DNA of 34,015 nucleotides, taken from Myxococcus xanthus. Lineage in GTDB: Bacteria; Myxococcota; Myxococcia; Myxococcales; Myxococcaceae. The notes beneath the pieces were generated by a model. The model worked only from the letters and a program-made list of their open reading frames with translations. It was not told the origin of the DNA and did not search any database. The stretch covers positions 1 to 34,015 of the forward strand of contig NZ_JABFNS010000103.1 of assembly GCF_013116825.1 (NCBI RefSeq), written 5' to 3'. Numbering within the stretch: position 1 is the stretch's first letter; every line of letters begins with the position of its first letter. Shown here one piece after another: positions 9,032-17,757 of this stretch. The position numbers were made by a program, and so were the translations under genes.

Positions 9032-9610
9032 ATGTCCCGCGCCATTGATTCCATCCTCGCGCTCCAGGAACGCCTGAAGCACGAGACAACGCTCCCGCTC
9101 CGCTCCGTGTCACTCACGCCGGTGGCCGCCCAGGACCTCCACGTCCTGGAGTCCTCGCTGGGCGCGCTGCTTCCCCAGGCCTACCTCGACTTCATCTCCC
9201 AGCACGGCCTGCTGTCCGCGGTGGACTGGCAGGGACATGAGCGCGCCCGGATGTTGAGCCCCACCGAGGTGCTGGAGACGCTCCAGTGGTCCAAGGAGTA
9301 CGTCGAGGAGGGCGCCTTCGGCGACAACGAGGACGAACTGGAAGCCGCCATCCTCGAGAAGAAGCTCCGCGAGCGGCTCATCCCCTTCCAGTACATCGCC
9401 TCCACGAACGTGAGCGACTACTACTACTTCGACACGGGGATGCGTCGCGACGCCGGGCTGCTCATCTTCCCGGCGCGCCACGACGACTTCGACCTGTCGA
9501 CGTGGCTGCTGGACGGGGAGCCCGACGTCTCGGGCTGCACCTTCGACTTCGACGAACACCTGCGCTGGGTCCTCCGGGAGGGCCTGGAGGAGAAGGACTG
9601 GGGGCGCTGA
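9032..9610 (+). CDS. SMI1/KNR4 (SUKH)-like protein
   Basis: A 192-residue acidic, soluble protein with no signal peptide. The segment LHVLESSLGALLPQAYLDFISQHGLL (about residues 32-57) is the usual opening of SMI1/KNR4 (SUKH) folds. These are found in eukaryotic cell-wall regulators and, in bacteria, often as immunity proteins of polymorphic toxin systems. Later come a strongly acidic patch (GDNEDELEAAI) and a tyrosine-rich core (SDYYYFD). The ATG at 9032 follows AGGATG at a sensible distance; GTG 9014 and ATG 9023 are alternatives. No toxin gene is adjacent, so an immunity role is not supported by context. Its stop lies one base from that of the convergent phhA. Confidence 0.72.
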   Translation: MSRAIDSILALQERLKHETTLPLRSVSLTPVAAQDLHVLESSLGALLPQAYLDFISQHGLLSAVDWQGHERARMLSPTEVLETLQWSKEYVEEGAFGDNEDELEAAILEKKLRERLIPFQYIASTNVSDYYYFDTGMRRDAGLLIFPARHDDFDLSTWLLDGEPDVSGCTFDFDEHLRWVLREGLEEKDWGR

Positions 9611-9611
9611 C

Positions 9612-11183
9612 TCAGACGCGGCGGCGCAGCTCTTCCACTTCGGCGCGAAGCAGCCAGTCGTCCGGGAAGTCCGTGGCTGCCGCGGCAATCTGGCTCAGCC
9701 GCTCGGGCTTCACGGAGTGCGTCTCCCGCATCTTCCGGACCTCGCGGTAGAGGGCGGCCAGCGCCGGGTGCAGCGCCAGGGCCTTGCGTGCGCGGGCCTT
9801 CTCCTCGCCATCCCCTTCCGAGAAGGCACTCAGCTCGCCGTACCAGCGGTCCCACGTCGCTGGATCCGCAGGCCCCCCCGCCACCGAGGGCAGGTGCGTG
9901 CTGACGAAGAGCTTCGCCACCGCGGGCAGCGCCAGCTCGCGCCCCGCCAACCGGCCGCGCAGCGCCAGCACCTGGCCACCGTCCGTGGCGAAGCCCTCCA
10001 GCTCCAGCCCACTCTCCAGCGACAGCTTGAAGGGCCCGCGCTCCGGCAACGCCCCCGCGCCGAACGCCACCAACGCCGGCCCGCTCCACGGCTTGTCGTC
10101 CAGGGAGCGCCCGCCGCGTGAGGCCATGATGGGCCCCTCCAGGCAGACGAGCGCGGTGCCCAGCCCCGGCGCCACCTCGCGCGGCGCGGCCAGCATCTCC
10201 AGCACCCGGCCCGTCACCTCGCGGCCGTCCGCCAGCACCAGGTGATTGACGGTCCGCGCGCGCAGCGCCTCCGTCAGGCCGAAGTCGCCGCCCCGCTTCC
10301 ACGACAGCGTGGACTCGAACTCCGCCAGCACCTCGAACAGGTGCTCGAAGTCCCGCGCCACGAAGAGCTGCGGCTGCATGCGGGTGATGTCGTAGTCCAT
10401 GTCCGCGCAGGCCACGCTCAGCGGCAGCTTCCTCACCGCCGGCGTCAGGCAGTGCTGCGCCTCGCCGATGCTGGACAGCAGCCCCGCGCCGTAGATACGC
10501 GGCGACGCCACGCTCCCGATGAGGCCATACTCCGCCGTCCACCAGTAGAGGCGGCTCGCCCGCGTGCTCTCGCTGACGTAGCGGCGGCTCGCGCTGGCGG
10601 CCTCCAGCCGGGCCTGCGCGTGCGCCGCCTCCTCCTCGCTGGCGTCCGGGTCCTCCTTCACCACCGACAGGTTCCGGATGGCCTCGAAGACGGCCTGGTC
10701 CTCCACGCTGGCAATGGCCTTGAACCCCACCAGCCCACATGCCTTGAGGTACTCCGCGTAGCGGCGGTTGGCGATGATGGGCGCGTGCCCGGCGCTCTCA
10801 TGGACGATGTCCGGCGCCGGCGTGTACTCGATGTGCTCGTGGGTGCGGATGTCCGCGGCAATCGCCAGGACGCCCATCGCCTGGAGTTCCGTGAAGACGG
10901 CGGGAGGAATGAAGCCACGCACCCCCACACAGGCCCACCCCAGGCGAGCGAGCTTCTCGTTCATCTCATCCAGACTGGGGATGCACTCCGAACCGATGCC
11001 CGTGGCCTCCAGGCCCTCCAGGTAGACGGGGTGCGCCTTGTCCGCCAGGTGGCCCCTCAAGGAGCCCAGGATGTTCCGCCACACGGCCTGGTCCCGCGAC
11101 GTATACGCCGCGTAGTCCTGGCTCACCACGTAGCGACGCAGATGAGCAGGCAGGCGGGCAATCGTCCGTTCCGTGGGAGTCAT
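9612..11183 (-). CDS. phhA: Aromatic amino acid hydroxylase (phenylalanine 4-monooxygenase) with C-terminal extension
   Basis: A 523-residue protein. The catalytic domain (about 1-300) shows the iron triad of the pterin-dependent hydroxylases: His128 and His133 in DIVHESAGHAP and Glu218 in WWTAEYGLI. The family converts phenylalanine to tyrosine with O2 and tetrahydropterin. Typical bacterial enzymes have about 260-300 residues, so the last 220 or so are an extension. Its first half is beta-rich (LVLADGREVTGRVL and following), its second half helical. I do not recognise the extension. The ATG at 11183 is preferred over 11189 because GAGG is then nine bases upstream. It lies about 100 bases downstream of the LysR gene on the same strand, and the AT-richer gap (11190-11286) probably has its own promoter. 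Confidence 0.9.
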   Translation of the reverse strand: MTPTERTIARLPAHLRRYVVSQDYAAYTSRDQAVWRNILGSLRGHLADKAHPVYLEGLEATGIGSECIPSLDEMNEKLARLGWACVGVRGFIPPAVFTELQAMGVLAIAADIRTHEHIEYTPAPDIVHESAGHAPIIANRRYAEYLKACGLVGFKAIASVEDQAVFEAIRNLSVVKEDPDASEEEAAHAQARLEAASASRRYVSESTRASRLYWWTAEYGLIGSVASPRIYGAGLLSSIGEAQHCLTPAVRKLPLSVACADMDYDITRMQPQLFVARDFEHLFEVLAEFESTLSWKRGGDFGLTEALRARTVNHLVLADGREVTGRVLEMLAAPREVAPGLGTALVCLEGPIMASRGGRSLDDKPWSGPALVAFGAGALPERGPFKLSLESGLELEGFATDGGQVLALRGRLAGRELALPAVAKLFVSTHLPSVAGGPADPATWDRWYGELSAFSEGDGEEKARARKALALHPALAALYREVRKMRETHSVKPERLSQIAAAATDFPDDWLLRAEVEELRRRV

Positions 11184-11240
11184 ATTCATTCACCTCAGGC
11201 GGATTCTTCTACTTTTTGAAGATATCCCTTCTCTGTGCGA

Positions 11241-11273
11241 ACGGAAATCCGTCAGAAATCGACGTCTTCGTCG
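11241..11273. promoter_or_regulatory. Two adjacent palindromes in the LysR-phhA gap
   Basis: ACGGA-AA-TCCGT (11241-11252) and CGACG-TCTT-CGTCG (11260-11273) sit side by side, 58-90 bases upstream of phhA. The second could end LysR transcription or, with the first, be an operator for phhA. The sequence alone does not decide. Confidence 0.4.
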
Positions 11274-11286
11274 TTTTAACGTCGAA

Positions 11287-12198
11287 CTAACCTGGCTTGC
11301 GGCGAAGTCCATCCAATACCAACCGGGCGCCGGGACTGAGCGCTCCCGAAGGCCACAAGGCCACCACCTCGACCGCCTGGGGCTCCTCTTCCAAGAGGGG
11401 CCACGCATGGAGGTCTGGTGGAAACGGGTGCATGGGGCGCAGGTCCGGAGTGATGGAGCAGGCGCGGAACGCGCGCAGCAATTCGTAGAGGAGGAGGAAG
11501 CTCTCCGCGCGCCCCACTTCATCCACCGTCACGCCGTGGGCGGCGAAGCGGGCGCTGTTGGCGCCGCCGTAGGGGTCATCACGCAGCCAGTCCACGAAGC
11601 GCTGCCCCTCCAGGTCCTTCACGCGCAGCGACTTCCGGGACGCGGCCTGCCGCGCGAGCGCGTTGTCCGGCCCGGCGAGCACGACGAAGGGCATGCGCAG
11701 CAGTGACTCCGACTCCACGCCTTCATGGGTGGGCAGGGGCGTGAAGTCGAGCGCCAGGTCGAGCTGCCGCGTCTGCACCTGGCGCGTCAGCTCGTGGGGC
11801 CCTCCGAAGCTGAGCACCAGCTTGAGGTCCGCGGCGGCGGCGTCCCTCGCCACGGCCCCCACCAGGGACAAGGACAGCGTCGGGTTGAGGCCCAGCCGCA
11901 CCACGGGCTCGGCGCTGGCCAGGTCGCGCAGCCGCTTCATGTCCAGTTGATGCAGCGGCGTCTGGGTGCCCGCGAAGAGCCGCTCCCCCCGGGCCGTGAG
12001 CTGCAGGCGACGGCCAGGCCCGCGCTCCAACAACGGCGCACCCTCCGCCAGCGCCAGCTCCAGCGAGCGAACGTGCTCGCTCACCACCGAGCGCGCCACG
12101 CCCAGGTGCTCCGCGGCCGCCTCGATGCTGCCCGCCTCCACGGCGGCGGCGAAGGACTCCAACCAGACGAGGTGCCGAACGAGCTTGCGCGGAGGCAT
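11287..12198 (-). CDS. LysR-family transcriptional regulator
   Basis: A 303-residue regulator. The N-terminal winged helix-turn-helix (FAAAVEAGSIEAAAEHLGVARSVVSEHVRSLE, about residues 13-45) is followed by a linker helix. A type 2 periplasmic-binding effector domain (about 90-295) follows, with VRLGLNPTLS and LDLALDFTPLP at the typical beta-strand positions. The ATG at 12198 (MPPRKLVRH) is chosen over 12207 by position and lack of upstream coding signal. It is divergent from the sulfatase-fold gene, with a perfect LysR box between them, so that gene is the most likely target. phhA, downstream on the same strand, is the other candidate. Confidence 0.88.
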   Translation of the reverse strand: MPPRKLVRHLVWLESFAAAVEAGSIEAAAEHLGVARSVVSEHVRSLELALAEGAPLLERGPGRRLQLTARGERLFAGTQTPLHQLDMKRLRDLASAEPVVRLGLNPTLSLSLVGAVARDAAAADLKLVLSFGGPHELTRQVQTRQLDLALDFTPLPTHEGVESESLLRMPFVVLAGPDNALARQAASRKSLRVKDLEGQRFVDWLRDDPYGGANSARFAAHGVTVDEVGRAESFLLLYELLRAFRACSITPDLRPMHPFPPDLHAWPLLEEEPQAVEVVALWPSGALSPGARLVLDGLRRKPG

Positions 12199-12263
12199 GA
12201 GCAGCATCCTTGCACGCCACCATCAGCGGGACGCGCTTCCGGACTTCATTGATGCTTGCGAAG

Positions 12264-12278
12264 TTCCGGCATCCGGAA
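12264..12278. promoter_or_regulatory. LysR-type operator (T-N11-A palindrome)
   Basis: Perfect palindrome TTCCGG-CAT-CCGGAA containing T-N11-A (12265 to 12277), in the 95-base gap between the divergent LysR gene and the sulfatase-fold gene. This is the classical position for a LysR regulator to bind. Confidence 0.75.
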
Positions 12279-12293
12279 TAGCTGCGCCGAGCA

Positions 12294-14198
12294 ATGTCAC
12301 GGATGTCTGAAGCGGCGTCCACCGCAGCCGCCATTTTCCGCCAGCGCTTCGAAGCAGCCCGGCCCTACCTGAGTACCGCGCTGACCTGGTGCGTGCTCCA
12401 CGGGCTCGTCGCACTGCTGTACTTCGGCGGCGCGCTGCGCGTGGCCGTGGAGCGGCTGGCGCCGGGGCTCCGCCCCCTCCTGCTCGCGGGGAGCTTCGCC
12501 CAGGCGTTGTTCCTGGGGCTGGTGGCCTTTCTTGGAACCCTCCCCCTGGCCTTCCTGCTCGGCCATCGCTACCGCTTCGCGCTCCCGGTGCTGACAGCGG
12601 TGGGCGGCGTACTGCTCGGGCTGGACGCGCTGGTGCTCAACTCACTGGGCTTCCACATCAACGGCCTGGTGCTGGCGGTGGCGCTCCAGCCACATGCCCT
12701 GGCGGAGACGGGGCTGTCTTCGTCGGAGGTGGCGCTGTTGGCCGGGGCGATGGTGGTCATCCTCACGCTCGACACGGCGGCGGGCATCTGGTTCCTGCGC
12801 CGGGGCTTTGGCCCTCGCCGGGTGGCGCGCACGGTGGTGCTGCTGACGGCCCTGTGCACCACCGAGCGGCTGGTCACCGCGTCCCTCGTTTTCGCCCACG
12901 GCGGCGCCGTGCAGCACGCCACCACCACCCTGCCCCTCCAGGCACCGGTGCGGATGAACACCCTCCTCTCGCGCATCACAGGCAAGGCGCCCGCGTCCGG
13001 CCTGCGCCTGGGCGTGAGCCCCGAGGCGGGCGTGCCCGCGGCGAGCATCGACCCCGCGGAGGTGCGCTTCACCCGCCGTCCCGACATCGTCGTCGTCCTG
13101 GTGGAGAGCCTGCGTGACGACTTCTTCACCGCCGACATCATGCCGAACATGTGGCGCAGGGCGCAGAGCGGCACGCGCTTCCTGCATCACCACAGCGCGG
13201 CCAGCTCCACGGACTACTCGCTGTTCAGCATGTTCTTCGGGCTGGAGGCCCAGCGCCGCAATGCCGTGGTGGGCGCGGGCCGCACGCCCCTCCTCTTCCC
13301 CGCGCTGGCCCGCAATGGCTACCAGCAGTTCTTCTTCGCCGCGTCCTCCGTTGACTGGATGGGCCTCAAGGACACCGTCTTCCGCGACGTGACGGGAGGT
13401 CTGCGCACGGACTACACGGGCCGCAGCCACCTGCGGGACGAAGCCATGGTCCGCGACGCGCTGGCGGCCGTGGAGGCCACGCCTCAGGACACGCCGCTGT
13501 TCCTGTTCGTGTTCTTCGCCGGCACGCACTTCGACTACGACTACCCACCGCGCTCCGACGTCTTCTCGCCCGCCTGGAATGGCAAGGGCGGGCTCTCCAC
13601 CGCGCGAGTGCCTCCCGAGCACCTCAAGGCCCGCGCATGGAACTCGGCCTACGAAGTGGACACCAAGGTCGAAGAGCTGCTGGCGCGCATCGAAAGCCTG
13701 CGCGGCACGCGGCCGCTGATTCTCTTCACCGGCGACCATGGCGAGGAGTTCCGTGAGCACGGCCGCGTAGGCCATGCCAGCGACGTGACGGCCTCCCAGC
13801 TTCACGTGCCCATGCTCGTGTTCGACGACCAGCTTCCCGTGGGCCAGGTCGACGCCGTCACCGGACACATCGACGTGGTGTCCACGCTCTTCGACCTGCT
13901 GGGCGACACGCACAGCCCGGCGATGCTGGGTGACGGCCTTCCGATGACCCGGCCGGACCCGCAGCGGTACCTCCTCACCACCGTGGGCTGGGAGGCGCGT
14001 TACGCGCTCATCGGCAAGGAGCTGAAGGTCCATTTCGGCGCGGGGCGACCTGGCACTGTCATCACCGACCTGCACGACCGCCCCCTGGCCGATGGCAAGG
14101 AGCGCCTCGCCGCCGAGGCCCCCCGCATCCTCCGCCGCCTGAGAGGCACGTCGGAGTCGACGCTTCCCGACTCCGCCACGGCCACGGACACGCCCTGA
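12294..14198 (+). CDS. Inner-membrane sulfatase-fold protein (LTA synthase / YejM-like)
   Basis: A 634-residue protein. About five transmembrane helices occupy residues 25-210. The rest is a sulfatase/alkaline-phosphatase-superfamily domain (about 260-600) that should face the periplasm. Metal-site motifs visible are IVVVLVESLRDDFF, SSTDYSLFSMFFGL (nucleophile Thr/Ser position) and FTGDHGEEFREHGRVGH. Relatives include LTA synthases, phosphoethanolamine transferases and YejM/PbgA, which monitors lipopolysaccharide. In a Gram-negative, a transferase acting on lipid or glycan head groups or a YejM-like role is more plausible than lipoteichoic acid synthesis. The start is ambiguous (12294 or 12303), with no strong ribosome site. 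A LysR operator lies directly upstream. Confidence 0.83.
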   Translation: MSRMSEAASTAAAIFRQRFEAARPYLSTALTWCVLHGLVALLYFGGALRVAVERLAPGLRPLLLAGSFAQALFLGLVAFLGTLPLAFLLGHRYRFALPVLTAVGGVLLGLDALVLNSLGFHINGLVLAVALQPHALAETGLSSSEVALLAGAMVVILTLDTAAGIWFLRRGFGPRRVARTVVLLTALCTTERLVTASLVFAHGGAVQHATTTLPLQAPVRMNTLLSRITGKAPASGLRLGVSPEAGVPAASIDPAEVRFTRRPDIVVVLVESLRDDFFTADIMPNMWRRAQSGTRFLHHHSAASSTDYSLFSMFFGLEAQRRNAVVGAGRTPLLFPALARNGYQQFFFAASSVDWMGLKDTVFRDVTGGLRTDYTGRSHLRDEAMVRDALAAVEATPQDTPLFLFVFFAGTHFDYDYPPRSDVFSPAWNGKGGLSTARVPPEHLKARAWNSAYEVDTKVEELLARIESLRGTRPLILFTGDHGEEFREHGRVGHASDVTASQLHVPMLVFDDQLPVGQVDAVTGHIDVVSTLFDLLGDTHSPAMLGDGLPMTRPDPQRYLLTTVGWEARYALIGKELKVHFGAGRPGTVITDLHDRPLADGKERLAAEAPRILRRLRGTSESTLPDSATATDTP

Positions 14199-14243
14199 CG
14201 GTACCTCGCGGCAGGCCCTGGGGCGGTGCTCACACGCGCCGCT

Positions 14244-14614
14244 TCAGAACCGGAGCTTCACGCCCAGGGCCAGCGTGAAGAGTTCGACGTTCACGGTGGA
14301 GGGATTGCGGACGAACTGCACCAGCCGGTCGTCGGTGGCGACGAGCTCGAAGTACCCCTCCATGAACCGCAGGTTCAACGCCTCCACCGGGCGCCCCACG
14401 CTGGCCCCCAGCAGCAGCGCGGGCCGGATGACGGTGCGGAACCAGTAATAGCCCCGTTCGTATCGGCTGGGCAGGCCCGCGTCGGCTCCGCTCCGGACAA
14501 CCGCTTGAGCGAGCGTGCATGCAAGTCCCGGTGGGGCCCGCGGAGTTCATAGGGGTGGAACTCGAAGGCGCCACAGCCCGCGCATACCAGTAGCAATGTC
14601 ACCCAGACGCGCAC
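14244..14614 (-). pseudogene. Deletion-fused remnant: lipoprotein N-terminus joined to a beta-barrel C-terminus
   Basis: From GTG 14614 the minus strand encodes a lipoprotein start, MRVWVTLLLVCAGCGAFEF, with lipobox VCAGC. It continues with HPYELRGPHRDLHARSLKRL, which resembles the beginning of calcineurin-like lipoprotein phosphoesterases. By about 14490 this frame loses coding character. In another frame the same strand then reads YERGYYWFRTVIRPALLLG and on to LFTLALGVKLRF before a stop at 14244: alternating strands with a terminal Phe, as in outer-membrane beta-barrels. Either one small gene carries a frameshift or, more likely, a deletion joined the head of one gene to the tail of its neighbour. 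The join should lie near 14490-14515. I see no other gene in 14199-14770. Confidence 0.55.
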
Positions 14615-14770
14615 GGACGCACGCTAACGTCGGCCTCCCGATGCTTCCATGGAGTGTGACGCCGGACTCAGGAGCACGCGGCGACAAGGAGCAGCCATTC
14701 TCACGCGCCATATGAACCAGCCTCAGGCGTCCTCCAGCGGCCTTCTCGCTTCGCGCATGAGGGCGGTGCC

Positions 14771-16492
14771 GTGAACGCACCTCTGTCGACAGGGGAGCTG
14801 CTGCATTGGGTGGCCACGAAGCCCACCCGGAGCACTCGGGAAGACCTCGACGCACTGCTCGCGCGAGCGGACTTCACACAGGTCGCCCAGGACGTCCTGG
14901 TGTCGGGTCCCCCTTCCGAGAAGACGACGGCCTTGCGAGTGCTCCGGGAGTTGGTGACGCCCGAAGCCCATGCCCTGGCCCGGCTCGCGCTTCGCGACGA
15001 AGCGGCTGACGTCCGGGCCCTGGCGGCTCGGGTGCTGGCGAGCGCACAGGACGCCGCGGACTGGCGGAGCCTCCAGGAGGCGCTGGATGATGCCGAGCCC
15101 TCCGTGCAGCACGCCGTCATGGACTCGCTCGCGAGGATGAACCCGGCGGCCGCGAGCGGCCTCTTCCTCGAACGCTTCGAACGTGCCCCGGAGGCGGAGA
15201 AGCTGAGCGCGCTCGCCACCGCGCAACGGCTGGGGCTCCCCGAATCCGGTGCCCTGGCTCGGCGCGGCCTGGCTTCGGCCTCCTCCACCATCAGGACCGC
15301 GGCGGTTGCCCTGCTCGCGCGAGAAGGCGAGGCGACAGAGGGCCTGCTCATCCAAGCCCTCACGGATGCCGCCGAAGACGTGCAACTCGCAGCCCTTCGC
15401 GCGCTGTCCCGTCGCGCACACGTGCCCGCCAGCGTCTTCGTCCCGCTGCTTTCCGCGTCGTCCCCGATACAGGTCCGCGAACAGGCGCTTCAGTCGCTCG
15501 TCCTGCTTGGCGACGCCAGAGCTTGCGAACCCATCTGCCAGCTCCTGACCGCCCCTGATTCTTCGCTCCGCAGAAGAGCGATTCTCGCCACTGCACGGCT
15601 CGGCTGCTCCGGTGCGACGCGCGCCCTCCTGGAGATGCTGGCCCGGACACGCGACGAAGATGAACGGGCGGACCTCGTCACCGCGCTCGGTCGACTCGGT
15701 GGACCCGAGGCATGGGCGGCGCTTCGCCAGGCGCTGTCGGATGAATTCCTCCGCGTCAGGCGCGCCGCCATCTCCGCATGGACCTCGGACGCCGCACCGC
15801 CAGACGCAACCCCGGTGCTGCTGGAGCGCCTGCGAGGTGCCCCCGACATAGAAACGCGGAAGGCCGTTGCCCTGGCCCTCTTGAACAGCCGCCCGGAGGT
15901 GGCCCACCGCGCCCTGCGGATTGCGCTCGAGGACTCCGCGCCCGAGGTCCGGCGGATGGCCGTGCGAGCCCTGGGCCTCGACGCCAGCCCAGAGGCCCTT
16001 CAAATCCTCCGCGACCATCAAGCCACCGAACGTGAGCCGAACGTTCTGCGGCACCTGGACGCGGCGCTCGAACGACAGCAAACCCCTGGTGTCCCCCCCA
16101 TTGGGGCGGCCTCGCCCGCCGAGCGGCTCCTCTTCGACCCGGCGCGAACGGAACAGAGCGTGGCGCAGTGGGTCGCGGACCCCGAACGCTACCCCGCGAC
16201 CGAGCGCTTCTACTTCTACGAAGGCGGACACCTGGAGCGACTGGGCACCGACGGCCGGCTCCACGCGTTTCAGTACACCGCTCTCGGAGACCAACTCCGC
16301 ATCCAACCCGAGGGCGCCCCCGACCGAAGCACGACATTCACCGTGACGCCCGAGCCGCCAGCCTCCAACGGCGTGCCACGCCGCTTCCGCCTGGAGCTGG
16401 CCCGGGACGTCCTCTCCGGCACGGACACGCCACGAACGCTGCACTTCATCGAGCCCGCACCAGCCGCCCCGGAGCCGGGCGACAGCGACTGA
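14771..16492 (+). CDS. HEAT-repeat protein
   Basis: A 573-residue soluble protein. Residues about 40-440 are consecutive helical pairs of about 31 residues with the HEAT/PBS-lyase pattern (for example EDVQLAALRALSRRAHVPASV and PEVRRMAVRALGLDASPEAL). A separate C-terminal domain of about 125 residues is beta-rich (ATERFYFYEGGHLERLGTDG). HEAT arrays are protein-binding scaffolds; no catalytic motif is visible. The start is GTG 14771, with GAGGGCGG just upstream. Third-position GC appears a little lower than in neighbouring genes. It is convergent with the von Willebrand A gene 12 bases away, so the two do not form an operon. Confidence 0.85.
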   Translation: MNAPLSTGELLHWVATKPTRSTREDLDALLARADFTQVAQDVLVSGPPSEKTTALRVLRELVTPEAHALARLALRDEAADVRALAARVLASAQDAADWRSLQEALDDAEPSVQHAVMDSLARMNPAAASGLFLERFERAPEAEKLSALATAQRLGLPESGALARRGLASASSTIRTAAVALLAREGEATEGLLIQALTDAAEDVQLAALRALSRRAHVPASVFVPLLSASSPIQVREQALQSLVLLGDARACEPICQLLTAPDSSLRRRAILATARLGCSGATRALLEMLARTRDEDERADLVTALGRLGGPEAWAALRQALSDEFLRVRRAAISAWTSDAAPPDATPVLLERLRGAPDIETRKAVALALLNSRPEVAHRALRIALEDSAPEVRRMAVRALGLDASPEALQILRDHQATEREPNVLRHLDAALERQQTPGVPPIGAASPAERLLFDPARTEQSVAQWVADPERYPATERFYFYEGGHLERLGTDGRLHAFQYTALGDQLRIQPEGAPDRSTTFTVTPEPPASNGVPRRFRLELARDVLSGTDTPRTLHFIEPAPAAPEPGDSD

Positions 16493-16504
16493 CCCGTCGG
16501 CCCG

Positions 16505-17599
16505 CTACGCAGCGGCGGACGGGGCGCCATCCCAGTCCTCGACCTCGTAGAGGAACTTCGAGGCCCCCATCAGCTTCCGGTTGGCCGACGTGCTCTGCAC
16601 GAAGACGACGTACTTCTCCAGGCTGGCGGGCCGGATGCGGACCGTCTCCCCGGGCGGCAGCCCGAGCATCTCCCGGGCGCGCTCTCCGCTGTAGAGGTCA
16701 CCCGTCGTCCGGTCCATGAGCACCACTTCCTTCCGGCCCTGAATGGTCTCCGTCTTGGTGAACTCGTAGAAGCCCCGGCCCGTCTTGAAGCGCAGGCCGT
16801 TCTCCTGCACGAAGTCCTTGATGGGTTGGGTCCGGTCCACATCCAGCACCTGGAAGCGGCCCGGCGGCACCGCGCGCAAGTCCGCCTCGCCATGGAGCGG
16901 CGGCGCCGTGCGCTGGAGCATGGTGCTGAACATCACGTTGAGGCCGCGGCTCATCCGGCCCTCGCGCACCACTTCCTGCTCAAACGATTGGAGCTGTGCG
17001 TCCGAGGACTGCTTGTAGCAGACGGCCAGCAGCAGGTCGGTGACGTGGGCGAACTGGTCCAGGCTCAGGTGGAAGCCGCCCGACTTCTCCGCCAACTCCT
17101 TGTAGAAGGCCGTCGCATGGCGGCGCGCCAGGGCTTGCACGCCATACACGGGGATGCCCATCTTCCCCAGCGCGGCCACCTCCTTGCGCCAGTCCAGCTT
17201 GTGTGGATTCTGCGCGGGCCCGTGGGGCACGTCGTCGCCAATCAATACCAGCGCCCGCGTGTAACCCACCGTCCAGGACAGGCTCTGCGCCTGGCGCAGT
17301 ACGAACTCGTAGCATTCGGGCGCATCGCCCCCGCCCGTCTGCTCCACGCGGTCCACGAAGCGGACGACGGCGCCCTCGTCGTCCGTCAGGTCCAGCATCT
17401 TGGTGACATACGTGGAGCCCGCGTCGCAGTAGTCCCCGTGGGCGATGATTCCAATGCGGATGCCCGGAATCTCCTTCATCAGCCGAGACACGGTGCCCCG
17501 CAGCTTCTTCCGCACCTGTGCAAGACACGGATACATGCTGCCGGTGGTGTCAAAGCTGAAGACGATTTCGACGCGGTTATCAATGACTGACGTGCTCAT
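16505..17599 (-). CDS. von Willebrand factor A domain protein
   Basis: A 364-residue soluble protein. The VWA domain (about 1-200) starts VEIVFSFDTTGSMYPCLAQVRK, carrying a complete MIDAS motif (D-x-T/S-x-S) for a divalent cation. TGGGDAPECYEF and VLIGDDVPHG are the later loops. The C-terminal region (about 225-350) has beta-rich FQVLDVDRTQPIKDFVQENGL and YVVFVQSTSANRKLMG, which I do not recognise. There is no signal peptide, so it should act in the cytoplasm, perhaps with a partner ATPase encoded elsewhere. The ATG at 17599 is chosen because the VWA fold begins immediately after it; the frame is open to 17656 but poor in coding character. Confidence 0.84.
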   Translation of the reverse strand: MSTSVIDNRVEIVFSFDTTGSMYPCLAQVRKKLRGTVSRLMKEIPGIRIGIIAHGDYCDAGSTYVTKMLDLTDDEGAVVRFVDRVEQTGGGDAPECYEFVLRQAQSLSWTVGYTRALVLIGDDVPHGPAQNPHKLDWRKEVAALGKMGIPVYGVQALARRHATAFYKELAEKSGGFHLSLDQFAHVTDLLLAVCYKQSSDAQLQSFEQEVVREGRMSRGLNVMFSTMLQRTAPPLHGEADLRAVPPGRFQVLDVDRTQPIKDFVQENGLRFKTGRGFYEFTKTETIQGRKEVVLMDRTTGDLYSGERAREMLGLPPGETVRIRPASLEKYVVFVQSTSANRKLMGASKFLYEVEDWDGAPSAAA

Positions 17600-17757
17600 T
17601 CCGGTGCCCCCCTCGTGACCGCCAACGAGGACAAATCTACGCGCCGGGTCTGACACGAATCAGGGCAGGAAACGGGGTGTTGGCCGGGCCTCCGTCGACC
17701 CGGCGTCACGCATTTGCACCTGCCGCTTGCCCTGGACGCCGCGCGACCCCAGCATGC

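Noticed and set aside
9032-9610. SUKH-like protein as immunity gene of a toxin system
   Set aside because: No toxin, effector or secretion gene is adjacent; only fold similarity supports it.
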